This document shows positions 44,168-52,861 of a stretch of DNA of 64,000 bases, piece after piece (the stretch's first letter is position 1; each line of letters begins with the position of its first letter). The DNA is taken from assembly GCF_900106035.1 (NCBI RefSeq), contig NZ_FNUC01000003.1, positions 310,001 to 374,000 of the forward strand. Direction: 5' to 3'. Position numbers and translations under genes: made by a program. The notes under the pieces are model-generated. The model saw only the letters and a list, made by a program, of their open reading frames with translations. It made no database searches and was not told the origin of the DNA. The DNA is from Jiangella alba (lineage in GTDB: Bacteria; Actinomycetota; Actinomycetes; Jiangellales; Jiangellaceae).

Positions 44168-45046
44168 ATGACTGCGTATGTCGGGTCCGGCCCGTACTGC
44201 TTTGCGAACACGCTCGCCACGGTCGCCGGGAGGGGGTGGCCGGCGGCGGTGGTCGAGACGCTGACGGGGTCGGCGTTCGGGTACCAGCTGTTCGACGGCC
44301 TGCCGTACTTCGACCCGGCCGGCTGGGACCCGGACCTCGGCGTCGACCAGGCGCTGGAGCTGCTCGGCTGGACCAGCGAGCGGCGCACCTACGACGACGG
44401 CGAGACGGCGTACGGGGACCTCGTCGGGCTGGCGGCGGACGGGCCGGTGTTCGTCGGGCCGCTGGAGATGGGGCTGCTGCTGCACCAGCCCGGCCCGGAC
44501 CGCCCGCTCGGCGCCGACCACTTCGTGACGGTGCTGGCGGCCGGCGCCGACGGGGTGCTCATGCACGACCCCGAGGGGTTCCCGTACGCGTGGCTCCCGA
44601 AGGACGCGTTCATCGCCGCGTGGGCCGCCCCCGTCGCCTACTGCGTGGGGCGGTTCCCGCTGCGCACGGCCATCCGCCCGGCCGCCGACATCGGCGTGGA
44701 CGCCGCGCTGGCCGCGTCGCTCCCGAGGGCCGCGGCGTGGGCGGCGGCGCCCGAGAACGCCGCCGGCCTGCGCGAGCTGGCCGGACGGGCGGCGACCGGC
44801 CTCGAGGACGAGGTCACCACGGTGCTGGTCGACTTCTCGCTGCGCCTGGCCGCCCGCCGCCGCGTCGACGCCGCCGTGGCGCTGCGGCCGCTCGACGCGA
44901 CCCTGGCCGGCCTGCTGGACCGGCAGGCGCGGCTGCTCGGACGGGCCCAGTACGCGGCCGTCCAGCACGAGCCGGCCCATCTCGCCGGACTGTTCGAGCA
45001 GGTCGCCGACGTGCACGACGAGCTGGCCGGGCATCTCTCGGCCTAG
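44168..45046 (+). CDS. BtrH_N-like (papain-fold) protein
   Basis: 292 residues. N-terminal AYVGSGPYCFANTLATV has the Cys of a C39/papain-type site, with His in LGADHFVTVLAAG and Asp in VLMHDPEGFPYAW completing a plausible triad. This layout resembles BtrH N-terminal domains, which are acyl or aminoacyl transferases or peptidase relatives. The C-terminal half is helical and uncharacterised. No biosynthetic neighbours are visible. Function unknown; assignment tentative. Confidence 0.6.
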   Translation: MTAYVGSGPYCFANTLATVAGRGWPAAVVETLTGSAFGYQLFDGLPYFDPAGWDPDLGVDQALELLGWTSERRTYDDGETAYGDLVGLAADGPVFVGPLEMGLLLHQPGPDRPLGADHFVTVLAAGADGVLMHDPEGFPYAWLPKDAFIAAWAAPVAYCVGRFPLRTAIRPAADIGVDAALAASLPRAAAWAAAPENAAGLRELAGRAATGLEDEVTTVLVDFSLRLAARRRVDAAVALRPLDATLAGLLDRQARLLGRAQYAAVQHEPAHLAGLFEQVADVHDELAGHLSA

Positions 45047-45110
45047 CGCGGCTCCACCCGGTCGCCGTCGACGACCAGCGCCTGGCCGTCGTGACAGGCG
45101 CGGACGAACG

Positions 45111-45146
45111 GACGGGCACCGCCGCGCGCTCGCGGCGGTGCCCGTC
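45111..45146. terminator. Bidirectional terminator between convergent genes
   Basis: GACGGGCACCGCCGCG, loop CGCT, CGCGGCGGTGCCCGTC: perfect 16-bp stem. It lies between the ends of the BtrH_N-like gene (45046) and the LPXTG glycosidase gene (45162) and can serve both. Confidence 0.85.
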
Positions 45147-45161
45147 GTGGTGGAGCGGACG

Positions 45162-47303
45162 TCAGCGCGTGGCCGTCCGCCCACGGGTGCGGGCCACCAG
45201 CACGCCACCGGCGGCCAGCAGCAGGACCGCGCCGAGCAGCACCCCGGCGCCGGGGCCACCGGTGTCGGGCAGGTCCTCGCCGCTGCCGTCACCGGCCGCG
45301 CCGCCGTCGCTGCCGCCGCCGGACTCGCCGCCCGACTCGCCGGACCCGCCCGAGGCGTCCCCGTCCCCGCCGTCGCCGCCGTCGTCCGAGGACTCGACGG
45401 TGACGGTGACGGAGGCGTCCGAGCCGAGCAGTTCGGGGTCGCCGCCGTCGCCGGCCGAGGCGGTCGCCGTCAGGGTGTAGTCGCCGGCCGCCAGCTCGTC
45501 GGCCGGGGTGAACGTCCAGTCGCCGTCGTCGTCGCGGTCCAGCGAGCCCTCGATGGCGGCCCGGCCGGCGTCGGCCGTCAAGGTCACCTCCAGTTCCGCC
45601 GACGGGTACGAGCCGCCGGCGAAGACCTGGCCCGCGTCCCGCGACGGCTCGTCGATCGTCACGCCCGGCGCGGGGACGCCCAGGTCCGCGACGACGACGT
45701 CCTGGTAGTCGAGGCGGACCACCTGGGTGAGCAGCGCGTCGAAGCGGACGCCGACCGGCAGGTCCGCGTCCGGCGCGAGCGACCAGCGGCCGTCGTCGGC
45801 GACGGTGGCCGAGCCGAGCGCCTCGTCGTCGACGGTGAGGGTGACGGTGCCGCCGGGCTGGCCGGTCCCGGCGAACTCGACGTCGCCGGTCTGGCCGTCC
45901 TCCGGTGACTCCACCGCCAGCGGCGCGACGACCGGGGCCTCGTGCAGGCACGGGTCGGGCCGGTTGACGGGGGAGAGCTGCCGGTCGATGACGCCGCCGT
46001 CCTCGTTGCCGCGGAAGAACAGCCGCTGGACGTCGTCCTCGTCGGTGTCCCACGTCCAGAACAGCCAGCCGGTGAGCTCGAACGCGCAGCTCTCGACCTG
46101 GTGGGCGCGCATCGCCTCGGCGGCGCGGCCGATGTCGTCGCCGTAGCGGTCGCGCTGGGCGCCGAACTCGCCGTTGATCACGACGCCCTCGACCTGCGGC
46201 CACTCGACCGAGTTCAGCGACTCCTCGAGGGTGTACTGCGGCGTCGGGTAGGTGTGGATGTCGAAGAAGTCCAGCGCGGACTCGCGGGTCAGCGTCGACA
46301 CCCGGGCCGGGTAGCGGAAGTCGCCCTCGCAGGCGTCGCCGGCACAGTGCGTGGCGAAGCCGTCGTAGCCGGGCTTGCCCACCGCCCGGTTGGTGAACGC
46401 GCCCATCGTCACCATGAGGTCGGGGTCGACCTCCTTGGCGGCGGCCGTGGCCGCGTCGGCGTACGCGACGATGGTGTCGTCGGCGGCGGCCTGGCGCTGC
46501 TCGGGCACGGACATGTCGTAGGTGGTGCCGTCCGGCGCGGTGAAGGTCCCCGACGCCTGCGCGAACGGCGCCTCGTCGGCGGCGAACGTGGCCTCGTTGT
46601 CCAGCTGGAGCGCCAGGAACGTGCTCATCAGCGGGCCGAGCCGGTCCGTCATCTCCGTGGTGAAGTTGGCGAGGTACGCCTCCTTCGCCGCGACGAAGCC
46701 CTCGTACATGTAGTTCGTGTTGCGGCCCGAGACGTTCTCTGGCGGCGCGCTCTGCGCCACGATGTCGAAGTAGTGCGCGTTCTGCGGGAACGCGTCCAGC
46801 GACGGCAGCACGTACATGCCGTTGGCGGCCGCCCGGCGGACGAAGTCGGCGAGGTTGTCCAGGTACTCCGCGTTGCCGGTGCTGGTGTCGTCGTCGCCGT
46901 GACCCAGGCCGTGCGGCGTGCCGTTGAGGTTGTCCTGGCCGTGGCCGGGGTCGACGAACACCCGGACGGTGTTGTAGCCGGCGGCGCTCTGCTCGGCCAG
47001 CGCGGCGCCGGCCCGCTCGCCGTCGTACTGTCCCGGCTCGAAGGTCGAGTGGTAGGGCTCCTCGGGGTTCCACGGCTGTGGCGCGAGGCGGACGTAGTTG
47101 TAGCCGCGCGGGATGAACGGCCGGCCGGTCTCGGTGTCGACGAGCTGACGGTGCTCGCCGGCGGCGATGCGCGGCAGCGGCTCGGCCGGGTCCTCCCGCG
47201 TCTCGGCCGCCGACGCGACCAGGCCGCCCAGCAGGCTCGTGACGAGCGTCAGCGCGGCCGCACCGCCCAGCGCAGACCGGCTGCGCAGGCTTTTCCGTAT
47301 CAC
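45162..47303 (-). CDS. Cell-wall-anchored GH5-like glycosidase (LPXTG)
   Basis: 713 residues. Signal peptide (ALTLVTSLLGGLVASAA). TIM-barrel domain about 45-440: PRGYNYVRLAP, YNTVRVFVDPG, YVLPSLDAF, acid/base N236-E237 in LALQLDNEATF, nucleophile E379 in GVVINGEFGA, and WLFWTWDT. Two Ig-like domains follow (455-540; 545-630), then a Gly/Ser/Asp-rich linker and the sortase signal LPDTG (678-682), hydrophobic helix and RTRGRTATR tail. GTG 47303 has TGGAG upstream. Clan A glycosidase of mannanase or endoglucanase type; substrate uncertain. Unlike its neighbours it is wall-attached. Confidence 0.82.
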   Translation of the reverse strand: MIRKSLRSRSALGGAAALTLVTSLLGGLVASAAETREDPAEPLPRIAAGEHRQLVDTETGRPFIPRGYNYVRLAPQPWNPEEPYHSTFEPGQYDGERAGAALAEQSAAGYNTVRVFVDPGHGQDNLNGTPHGLGHGDDDTSTGNAEYLDNLADFVRRAAANGMYVLPSLDAFPQNAHYFDIVAQSAPPENVSGRNTNYMYEGFVAAKEAYLANFTTEMTDRLGPLMSTFLALQLDNEATFAADEAPFAQASGTFTAPDGTTYDMSVPEQRQAAADDTIVAYADAATAAAKEVDPDLMVTMGAFTNRAVGKPGYDGFATHCAGDACEGDFRYPARVSTLTRESALDFFDIHTYPTPQYTLEESLNSVEWPQVEGVVINGEFGAQRDRYGDDIGRAAEAMRAHQVESCAFELTGWLFWTWDTDEDDVQRLFFRGNEDGGVIDRQLSPVNRPDPCLHEAPVVAPLAVESPEDGQTGDVEFAGTGQPGGTVTLTVDDEALGSATVADDGRWSLAPDADLPVGVRFDALLTQVVRLDYQDVVVADLGVPAPGVTIDEPSRDAGQVFAGGSYPSAELEVTLTADAGRAAIEGSLDRDDDGDWTFTPADELAAGDYTLTATASAGDGGDPELLGSDASVTVTVESSDDGGDGGDGDASGGSGESGGESGGGSDGGAAGDGSGEDLPDTGGPGAGVLLGAVLLLAAGGVLVARTRGRTATR

Positions 47304-47462
47304 GTAGATCTCCAGGATTCGTGTTCACGTGTGGGACGACGGCGTCAGCGGCGCGAGCGCGCAGATGACACCAGTCGGGACCGTAGGCGTGCACACGCCG
47401 GACCTGGAGAGCCAGAACGGGACCGGCGTCCCCGGTCGGTCACGGACCGGTAACGGCGGATG

Positions 47463-48362
47463 TCAGTCCAGGCCGGGGACCCGGGTCAGCTTGTCCGGAT
47501 TGCGCACGCCGTCGATGGCGGTGATGCGGCCCCCGTCGACGGTGAACGCGATGATCGTCAGCGCGCCGTCGAGGTCGGGGCGGACGGCGACGCCGGGCGC
47601 GCCGTTGACGTAGGCCGCGTGCACCTGGAACTCGGCCTTCTGGGCGTAGTGGACCAGCGCGTGCGCGACGCGGTTCGCGCCGTACAGGATCTTCGGCAGC
47701 GTCGAGACCTTGCCGCCGCCGTCGCTGCGCATGACGACGTCGGGGTCGAGCAGCGCGATCAGCCCGGGGAGGTCGCCCTGCTGGCAGGCGGCCATGAACG
47801 CGTCGACCAGTTCGCGCTGCTCGGCGCCGGTGGCCGGGAGCCGCGGCCGGGTGCCCTCGACGTGCCGGCGGGCCCGCGAGGCCAGCTGCCGCACGGCCGC
47901 CGGGGACCGGCCGACCACCTCGGCGATCTCCGGGAACGGCATGCTGAAGACGTCGTGCAGCACGAACGCGGTGCGCTCAGCGGGCGACAGCTGCTCCAGC
48001 ACCACCAGCAGCGCCATGCTCACCGACTCGTCCAGCGTGACGCGGTCGGCAGGATCGTACTCGCGCGTCTCGACCAGCGGCTCGGGCAGCCACGTCCCGA
48101 CGTACTGCTCGCGGCGGGCCCGGGCGCTGCCGAGCGCGTCGAGCGCCAGCCGGCTGACGGTGGTGGTCAGCCAGGCGGCGAGGTCGCGGATGGTGCCGGG
48201 GTCGTCCAGCCCGCGCAGCCGCAGCCACGCCTCCTGCACGCAGTCCTCGGCGTCGGCCAGCGAGCCCGTCATCGTGTAGGCCACCCGCAGCAGCCGCGGC
48301 CGGTTGGCCTCGAACGAGCGAGCCAGCTGGTCGTCGGCGTCTCGTACGTTCATCGCTCCCAT
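47463..48362 (-). CDS. ECF41-group RNA polymerase sigma factor with SnoaL-like C-terminal domain
   Basis: 299 residues. Sigma2 region RSFEANRPRLLRVAYTMTGSLADAEDCVQEAWLRL; sigma4 LSPAERTAFVLHDVFSMPFPEIAEVVGRSPAAVRQLASRARRHV; C-terminal SnoaL-like domain with the two group hallmarks DGGGK and NPDKL. In ECF41 proteins this extension replaces a separate anti-sigma factor. ATG 48362 lies 8 bases after the CGTC of its own ECF41-type promoter, which suggests a leaderless message; ATG 48353 is an alternative. It probably autoregulates and drives the divergent MMPL gene. Confidence 0.9.
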   Translation of the reverse strand: MGAMNVRDADDQLARSFEANRPRLLRVAYTMTGSLADAEDCVQEAWLRLRGLDDPGTIRDLAAWLTTTVSRLALDALGSARARREQYVGTWLPEPLVETREYDPADRVTLDESVSMALLVVLEQLSPAERTAFVLHDVFSMPFPEIAEVVGRSPAAVRQLASRARRHVEGTRPRLPATGAEQRELVDAFMAACQQGDLPGLIALLDPDVVMRSDGGGKVSTLPKILYGANRVAHALVHYAQKAEFQVHAAYVNGAPGVAVRPDLDGALTIIAFTVDGGRITAIDGVRNPDKLTRVPGLD

Positions 48363-48370
48363 GCCAGGTT

Positions 48371-48397
48371 GACGACACAGCCGCCTCCACTGTGACA
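48371..48397 (-). promoter_or_regulatory. ECF41-type promoter of the sigma factor gene
   Basis: Read on the minus strand: TGTCACA (48397-48391), 16 bases, CGTC (48374-48371). This is the published ECF41 consensus with the expected spacing. The sigma start codon follows 8 bases later. Confidence 0.82.
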
Positions 48398-48403
48398 CGT
48401 CGA

Positions 48404-48430
48404 TGTCACACCCCGCCGGGCTACGTCGTC
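48404..48430 (+). promoter_or_regulatory. ECF41-type promoter of the MMPL transporter gene
   Basis: TGTCACA (48404-48410), 16 bases, CGTC (48427-48430). The GTG start of the transporter lies 7 bases further on, so the message is probably leaderless. It mirrors the minus-strand promoter; the two -35 boxes are 6 bases apart. Confidence 0.82.
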
Positions 48431-48437
48431 ACCACAC

Positions 48438-50645
48438 GTGACCACGCCACAGTTGAACCGCGAAGACCAGACCACTCCGCCACCCGCGCGGTCCGGGGTG
48501 TTCGTCCGCATCGCCGGATTCGCACACCGCCGCAAGTGGATCGCCGTGATCCTGTGGGTCGCGGTCCTGTTCGGCGTGTGGGGTGTCGCCACCGCCGTCG
48601 GCGACGCGTACAAGAACGACACCTCCCTCCCCGGCACGGAGGCCCAGGCCGCCGCCGACCTGCTGAAAGAGCACGGCGCGGAGCGGGCCGGTGACACCAT
48701 CGACATCGTCCTGCACGACGAGGGCGGGCTGACCGGTGTGCGGGAGCGCGTCGAGCCGATGCTCGCCGAGGTCGCGGAGCTGCCGAACGTCGGCGACGTC
48801 CTGAGCGTCTACGACAACCCGACCGCCGTCTCCGAGGACGGCACGATCGGCTACGCCACCGTGCAGCTCGAGGTGCCGTCCGACGACATGCCACCGGAGG
48901 ACACCGAGCGCATCGTCGAGGTCGCGCAGGCGATCGAGGGCGACGGGCTCCAGGTCGAGCTGGGCGGTGACGCCGTCCGGCTGATCGCGGAGGCCGAGAC
49001 CGGCGTCGGCGAGGCGGCCGGCTTGTTGGCCGCGATGGTGATCCTGGTGCTGATGTTCGGCACGTTCATCGCCGCCGGCCTGCCCATCATGATCGCCCTT
49101 TTCGCGGTCGGCTCGACGGTCGGCATCATCGTCCTGGCGTCGCACGTCTTCACCATCGCGTCGTGGACGCCGCCGATCATGTTCCTCGTCGGCCTCGGCG
49201 TCGGCATCGACTACGCGTTGCTGATCTTCGCCCGCTACCGGGCCGAGCTGGTGCGCGGCGCCGAGCCGGAACGGGCCACCGTCACGGCCCTGGACGCCGC
49301 GGGCCGCTCGGTGTTCTTCGCCGGCTGCACCGTCATCCTGGCGCTGCTCGGCCTCACCGCCCTCGGCCTCGGCTCGATCCAGGGCATGGCGCTGTCCGTG
49401 GCGCTGACGGTGCTGATGACGATGCTCGCCTCGCTGACGCTGCTGCCCGCGCTGCTCGGCATCTTCGGCAAGCGCTTCGCCCGCCAGTTCCGCGCGCGGG
49501 CCGAGAAGCGCCGGGCCAAGGGCAAGCGCGAGGACGGCGACGGCTGGCGCAAGCTCGCGACGGCGGTGCAGAAGCGCCCGCTGGCGACGCTGCTGGCGGC
49601 GGCTGTGCTCCTGGGCGCCCTCGCCTTCCCGGCGCTGAGCATCAGGCTCGGCTTCAACGACGCGGGCAACGACCCCAGCGACTCCACCAGCCGGCAGGCG
49701 TACGACCTGCTCTCCGACGGCTTCGGCCCCGGGTTCAACGGGCCGCTGCTGGTCGTGACCGACGGCGGCGACGGCAGCGCCGACGAGGCCGCCGCCGATG
49801 CGGCGCGGGCGCTGGGCGAGACCGAGGGAGTCGCGGCCACCGCCGACCCGATCCCCACGCCCGACGGCGAGGCCGCCACCGTCCTCGTCTACCCCACCAC
49901 CTCGCCGCAGGACGGTGCGACCACGGAGCTCGTCCGCACCCTGCGCGACGACGTGCTGCCCGGGCTGACGGCGGACAACGGCGCGGAGTACCTCGTCGGC
50001 GGGGCCACGGCCGCGTCCGAGGACTACGCGGGCAAGCTCTCCGACCGGATGCCGCTGTTCATCCTCATCGTCGTGGGCCTCGCGATCGTCCTGCTGATGG
50101 CGGTGTTCCGATCGGTCCTCATCCCGCTGAAGGCCGCGTTCCTCAACCTGCTCAGCATCGGCGCCGCGCTCGGCGCGATGAAGCTGGTCTTCCAGGACGG
50201 CGCGCTCGGCTTCGAGGGCGGGCCCATCGAGGCGTATGTGCCGGTGATGGTCTTCGCCATCGTCTTCGGCCTCTCGATGGACTACGAGATCTTCCTGATC
50301 TCGCGCATGCACGAGGAATGGGTGCGCTCCGGGGAACGGAACCCGGCGCAAGCCGTGCGGGAGGGCCTGGCCCACACCGGCGGCGTGATCACGGCGGCCG
50401 CCTCGATCATGATCGTGATCTTCGCGGCCTTCGTCCTCAGCCCGCAACGGCTGTTGCAACAGGCGGGCTTGGCCTTCGCGGTGGCGATCTTCGTCGACGC
50501 GGTCATCATCCGGTGCATGGTGGTGCCGGCGGCGATGCAGCTGATGGGACGGCGCGCCTGGTGGATGCCGGCGCCGCTGGCCCGGCTGCTGCCGAAGGTC
50601 GAGTTGGAGCGCACCGAGCAGCCGCTCCAGCGCGTCGACGCCTGA
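48438..50645 (+). CDS. MMPL/RND-family membrane transporter
   Basis: 735 residues, twelve membrane helices in two repeats, each led by a long extracytoplasmic loop. First helix KWIAVILWVAVLFGVWGVATAV; conserved motifs GVGIDYALLIFARYRAEL and VFGLSMDYEIFLISRMHEEW carry the proton-relay Asp-Tyr pairs. Such proteins export lipids or hydrophobic compounds. Start GTG 48438 has no Shine-Dalgarno sequence but stands at the expected transcription start of an ECF41 promoter. Confidence 0.92.
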   Translation: MTTPQLNREDQTTPPPARSGVFVRIAGFAHRRKWIAVILWVAVLFGVWGVATAVGDAYKNDTSLPGTEAQAAADLLKEHGAERAGDTIDIVLHDEGGLTGVRERVEPMLAEVAELPNVGDVLSVYDNPTAVSEDGTIGYATVQLEVPSDDMPPEDTERIVEVAQAIEGDGLQVELGGDAVRLIAEAETGVGEAAGLLAAMVILVLMFGTFIAAGLPIMIALFAVGSTVGIIVLASHVFTIASWTPPIMFLVGLGVGIDYALLIFARYRAELVRGAEPERATVTALDAAGRSVFFAGCTVILALLGLTALGLGSIQGMALSVALTVLMTMLASLTLLPALLGIFGKRFARQFRARAEKRRAKGKREDGDGWRKLATAVQKRPLATLLAAAVLLGALAFPALSIRLGFNDAGNDPSDSTSRQAYDLLSDGFGPGFNGPLLVVTDGGDGSADEAAADAARALGETEGVAATADPIPTPDGEAATVLVYPTTSPQDGATTELVRTLRDDVLPGLTADNGAEYLVGGATAASEDYAGKLSDRMPLFILIVVGLAIVLLMAVFRSVLIPLKAAFLNLLSIGAALGAMKLVFQDGALGFEGGPIEAYVPVMVFAIVFGLSMDYEIFLISRMHEEWVRSGERNPAQAVREGLAHTGGVITAAASIMIVIFAAFVLSPQRLLQQAGLAFAVAIFVDAVIIRCMVVPAAMQLMGRRAWWMPAPLARLLPKVELERTEQPLQRVDA

Positions 50646-50652
50646 CGGCGCG

Positions 50653-50681
50653 GGGGCCACGTCCGAGCCGGGCGTGGCCCC
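50653..50681 (+). terminator. Terminator after the MMPL gene
   Basis: GGGGCCACG, loop of 11, CGTGGCCCC (9-bp stem), 7 bases after the stop codon and just before the convergent GntR gene. Confidence 0.65.
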
Positions 50682-50694
50682 GGCCCCGGGGCCG

Positions 50695-50988
50695 TTACGG
50701 CTGCTCGTCGCCCTCGCCGTCGGCACCGGCGCCGGCGGGCGGTGCCGCCTCGCCGGCCACGAAACTGCCCTTGCTGGGCCAGGTGGCGACCAGCCCGCGC
50801 TCGCGCAGCACCACCATCGCGCGGCGTACGGTGCCCAGCGACACGCCGTGGACCTGGGCGAGCTCCTGCTCGCCGGCCAGCCTGCTGCCCGCCCGCAGCC
50901 GCCCGGCGTCGATCTCCGCGGTCAGGTAGTCGGCGAACCGGAGATACGTGTAGCCGGGGAGGTTCGGGTCCGGGTCGAAGGCGGGCAC
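50695..50988 (-). CDS. Small GntR-family regulator (DNA-binding domain only)
   Basis: 97 residues, essentially one winged helix-turn-helix: YTYLRFADYLTAEIDAGRLRAGSRLAGEQELAQVHGVSLGTVRRAMVVLRERGLVATWPSKGSFV, with a short acidic Gly-rich tail. No effector domain, so the signal may be sensed elsewhere or the protein may act through dimer partners. GTG 50988. The 160 bp upstream to pdxH holds nothing I recognise. Confidence 0.82.
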   Translation of the reverse strand: MPAFDPDPNLPGYTYLRFADYLTAEIDAGRLRAGSRLAGEQELAQVHGVSLGTVRRAMVVLRERGLVATWPSKGSFVAGEAAPPAGAGADGEGDEQP

Positions 50989-51151
50989 GGCCCTGGAACC
51001 TAGGGCGGCCCCGCACTCCCGCCGTCGATGGGACGCGGTCCACCGCGGCCTGGAGCAATGGATAGCTCAACGGGGCGGCCCGCATCGCGCGGCTGGGCCA
51101 GGACCGGCCGACGACGCCTGGCGCCCGGGCCGGGCAGCGGGCCGTGGTGCG

Positions 51152-51793
51152 TCAGGGCTGCAGCCGGCCGGACGTCCACTCGGCGTCGTGGGCGGGGCGG
51201 GTGTAGCGCAGCCGGCGGTGCAGCCGGGCCGGGCTGCCGTACCAGAACTCCACCTCGCGCGGCACCAGCCGGTACGCCGTCCACGCGTCGGGGCGGGGGA
51301 TCGACCGGCCCGACGCGAGCAGGGCTCGGGCGCGGTCGTGCAGGTCGGCTTCGTCGGCCAGCGGCGCGCTCTGCCGCGACACGGCGCTGGCGGCCTGGGC
51401 GTCGCGGGGGCGTTCGGCGAACAGCTGGTCGGCCAGCTCCGCGGGCAGCCGCTCGACCTCGCCGGCGGCGGTGACCTGCTGCAGCGTCTCGCGCCAGTAG
51501 AAGCTGACCGACGCCCAGGGTTGCTGGGCGAGGTGGTGGCCCTTGCGGCCGTCGGCGGCGCTGGTGAAGACCAGCCCGCGGTCGTCGACCTCCTTGAGCA
51601 GCAGCACCCGGCTGGACGGCCGGCCCGCCTCGTCGGCCGTGGCCAGCACGACGGCGGACGGCTCGCGCACGCCGCGCTCGGCGGCGGCCGCCAGCCAGGA
51701 CCGCAGCAGGCCCAGCGGTTCGGCCGGCGGGTGGTCGAACTCGGGCAGCTCGAGGTCCGTCGCGCCGCTGAGGGTCTGCATCCGATCCGTCAC
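51152..51793 (-). CDS. pdxH: Pyridoxamine 5'-phosphate oxidase
   Basis: 213 residues. FMN-dependent formation of pyridoxal phosphate. Family segments: SAVVLATADEAGRPSSRVLLLKEVDDRGLVFTS, GRKGHHLAQQPWASVSFYW, QVTAAGEVERLP, SRQSAPL, EFWYGSPARLHRRLRYTR, and the C-terminal W-SGRLQP. Its start lies only 9 bases after the stop of the last furanose-importer permease, so it is probably transcribed with that operon. GTG 51793 or ATG 51781 may start it. Confidence 0.93.
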   Translation of the reverse strand: MTDRMQTLSGATDLELPEFDHPPAEPLGLLRSWLAAAAERGVREPSAVVLATADEAGRPSSRVLLLKEVDDRGLVFTSAADGRKGHHLAQQPWASVSFYWRETLQQVTAAGEVERLPAELADQLFAERPRDAQAASAVSRQSAPLADEADLHDRARALLASGRSIPRPDAWTAYRLVPREVEFWYGSPARLHRRLRYTRPAHDAEWTSGRLQP

Positions 51794-51802
51794 CCGGCCA
51801 GG

Positions 51803-52861
51803 CTATCCGCCCGTCTCCGAACGTCGCCGGGCGGCGAGGACGCGCTGGAGGATGACGAACACCAGCAGGATGCCGCCGGTGATGATGGTGGTCATCTCCG
51901 GGCGGATGCCGCCGTCGCGGGTGATGAGGACGTTCATCAGGCCGAGCACCAGCGCGCCCACCACCGAGCCGAGCACGAACCCGGTCCCGCCGGTGAGCAG
52001 CGTGCCGCCGATGACGACCGCCGCGATCGCGTCCAGTTCCCAGCCGATGCCGGTGATGTTCTGCGCGCTGCCCAGCCGCGACGTGTAGACGACGGCGGCG
52101 ATGCCGGCGAGCGTGCCGCTGATGACGTAGATGCCCAGCTTCGTCGCCGGGACCGGCAGGCCCATCAGCGTCGCCGACTGCTCCGAGCCGCCGATCGCGT
52201 AGACGGTGCGGCCGAACCGGGTCCGGTGCAGCACGAGGAACCCGAGCACGACGATGACGATGGCGGCGACCACGCCCGGCGTGATGACCAGGTCGTTCAC
52301 CTTCTCGCCGTCGATGATCTTCAGCTGGGTGGCCAGGTCGCGGATCGCGGAGTCGTCGGCCAGCCGCTCGGGGACGGTGCTCAGCATCGACGCGAGCCCG
52401 CGGGCGAGGAACATCGTCGCCAGCGTCGCGATGAACGGTTGCACCCCGAAGTACTGGATCAGCACGCCCGAGATCAGTCCCAGCACCGAGCCGATCAGCA
52501 CCATGACGAGCACGGCGGCCACCGGGTGCCAGCCCGCGTTGGACAGCATGACCCCGGCGACGCTGCTGAACGCGATGACGGCGCCGACGGACAGGTCGAT
52601 GCCGCCGGTGAGGATCACGAACGTGAGCCCGACCGCGAGGATGATCAGGTGCGAGTTGTTGACCAGCAGGTTCGACAGCGTGTTGAACTGGACGATGCGG
52701 CCGTACGCCATCTCGCCGTAGATGATCATCCCGACGAAGATGAGCAGGGCGGCCACGGTGGGCAGGGCCGAGAGCCGCGCCCCCAGCCGGTCCGAGAGCG
52801 AAGGGCGCGACGGCGCCGGGCCGGGCGCGGACCCGGTCGGCGGTCGAGTCGTGACGGTCAT
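51803..52861 (-). CDS. yjfF: Furanose ABC transporter permease (YjfF type)
   Basis: 352 residues, CUT2 permease: LAVGLTFVILTGGIDLSVGAVIAFSSV, YAIGGSEQSATLMGLPVPATKLGIYVISGTLAGIAAVVYTSRLGSAQ, AIAAVVIGGTLLTGGTGFVLGSVVGALVLGLMNVLI. The ATG overlaps the stop of the other permease. The two-permease arrangement is that of the galactofuranose importer YtfQRT-YjfF. Confidence 0.88.
   Translation of the reverse strand: MTVTTRPPTGSAPGPAPSRPSLSDRLGARLSALPTVAALLIFVGMIIYGEMAYGRIVQFNTLSNLLVNNSHLIILAVGLTFVILTGGIDLSVGAVIAFSSVAGVMLSNAGWHPVAAVLVMVLIGSVLGLISGVLIQYFGVQPFIATLATMFLARGLASMLSTVPERLADDSAIRDLATQLKIIDGEKVNDLVITPGVVAAIVIVVLGFLVLHRTRFGRTVYAIGGSEQSATLMGLPVPATKLGIYVISGTLAGIAAVVYTSRLGSAQNITGIGWELDAIAAVVIGGTLLTGGTGFVLGSVVGALVLGLMNVLITRDGGIRPEMTTIITGGILLVFVILQRVLAARRRSETGG

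Noticed and set aside
45043-45110. Short minus-strand sequence (FVRACHDGQALVVDGDRVEPR-like) before the terminator
   Set aside because: It looks faintly protein-like, possibly a gene remnant, but has no start or extent and reads into the hairpin; not enough support.
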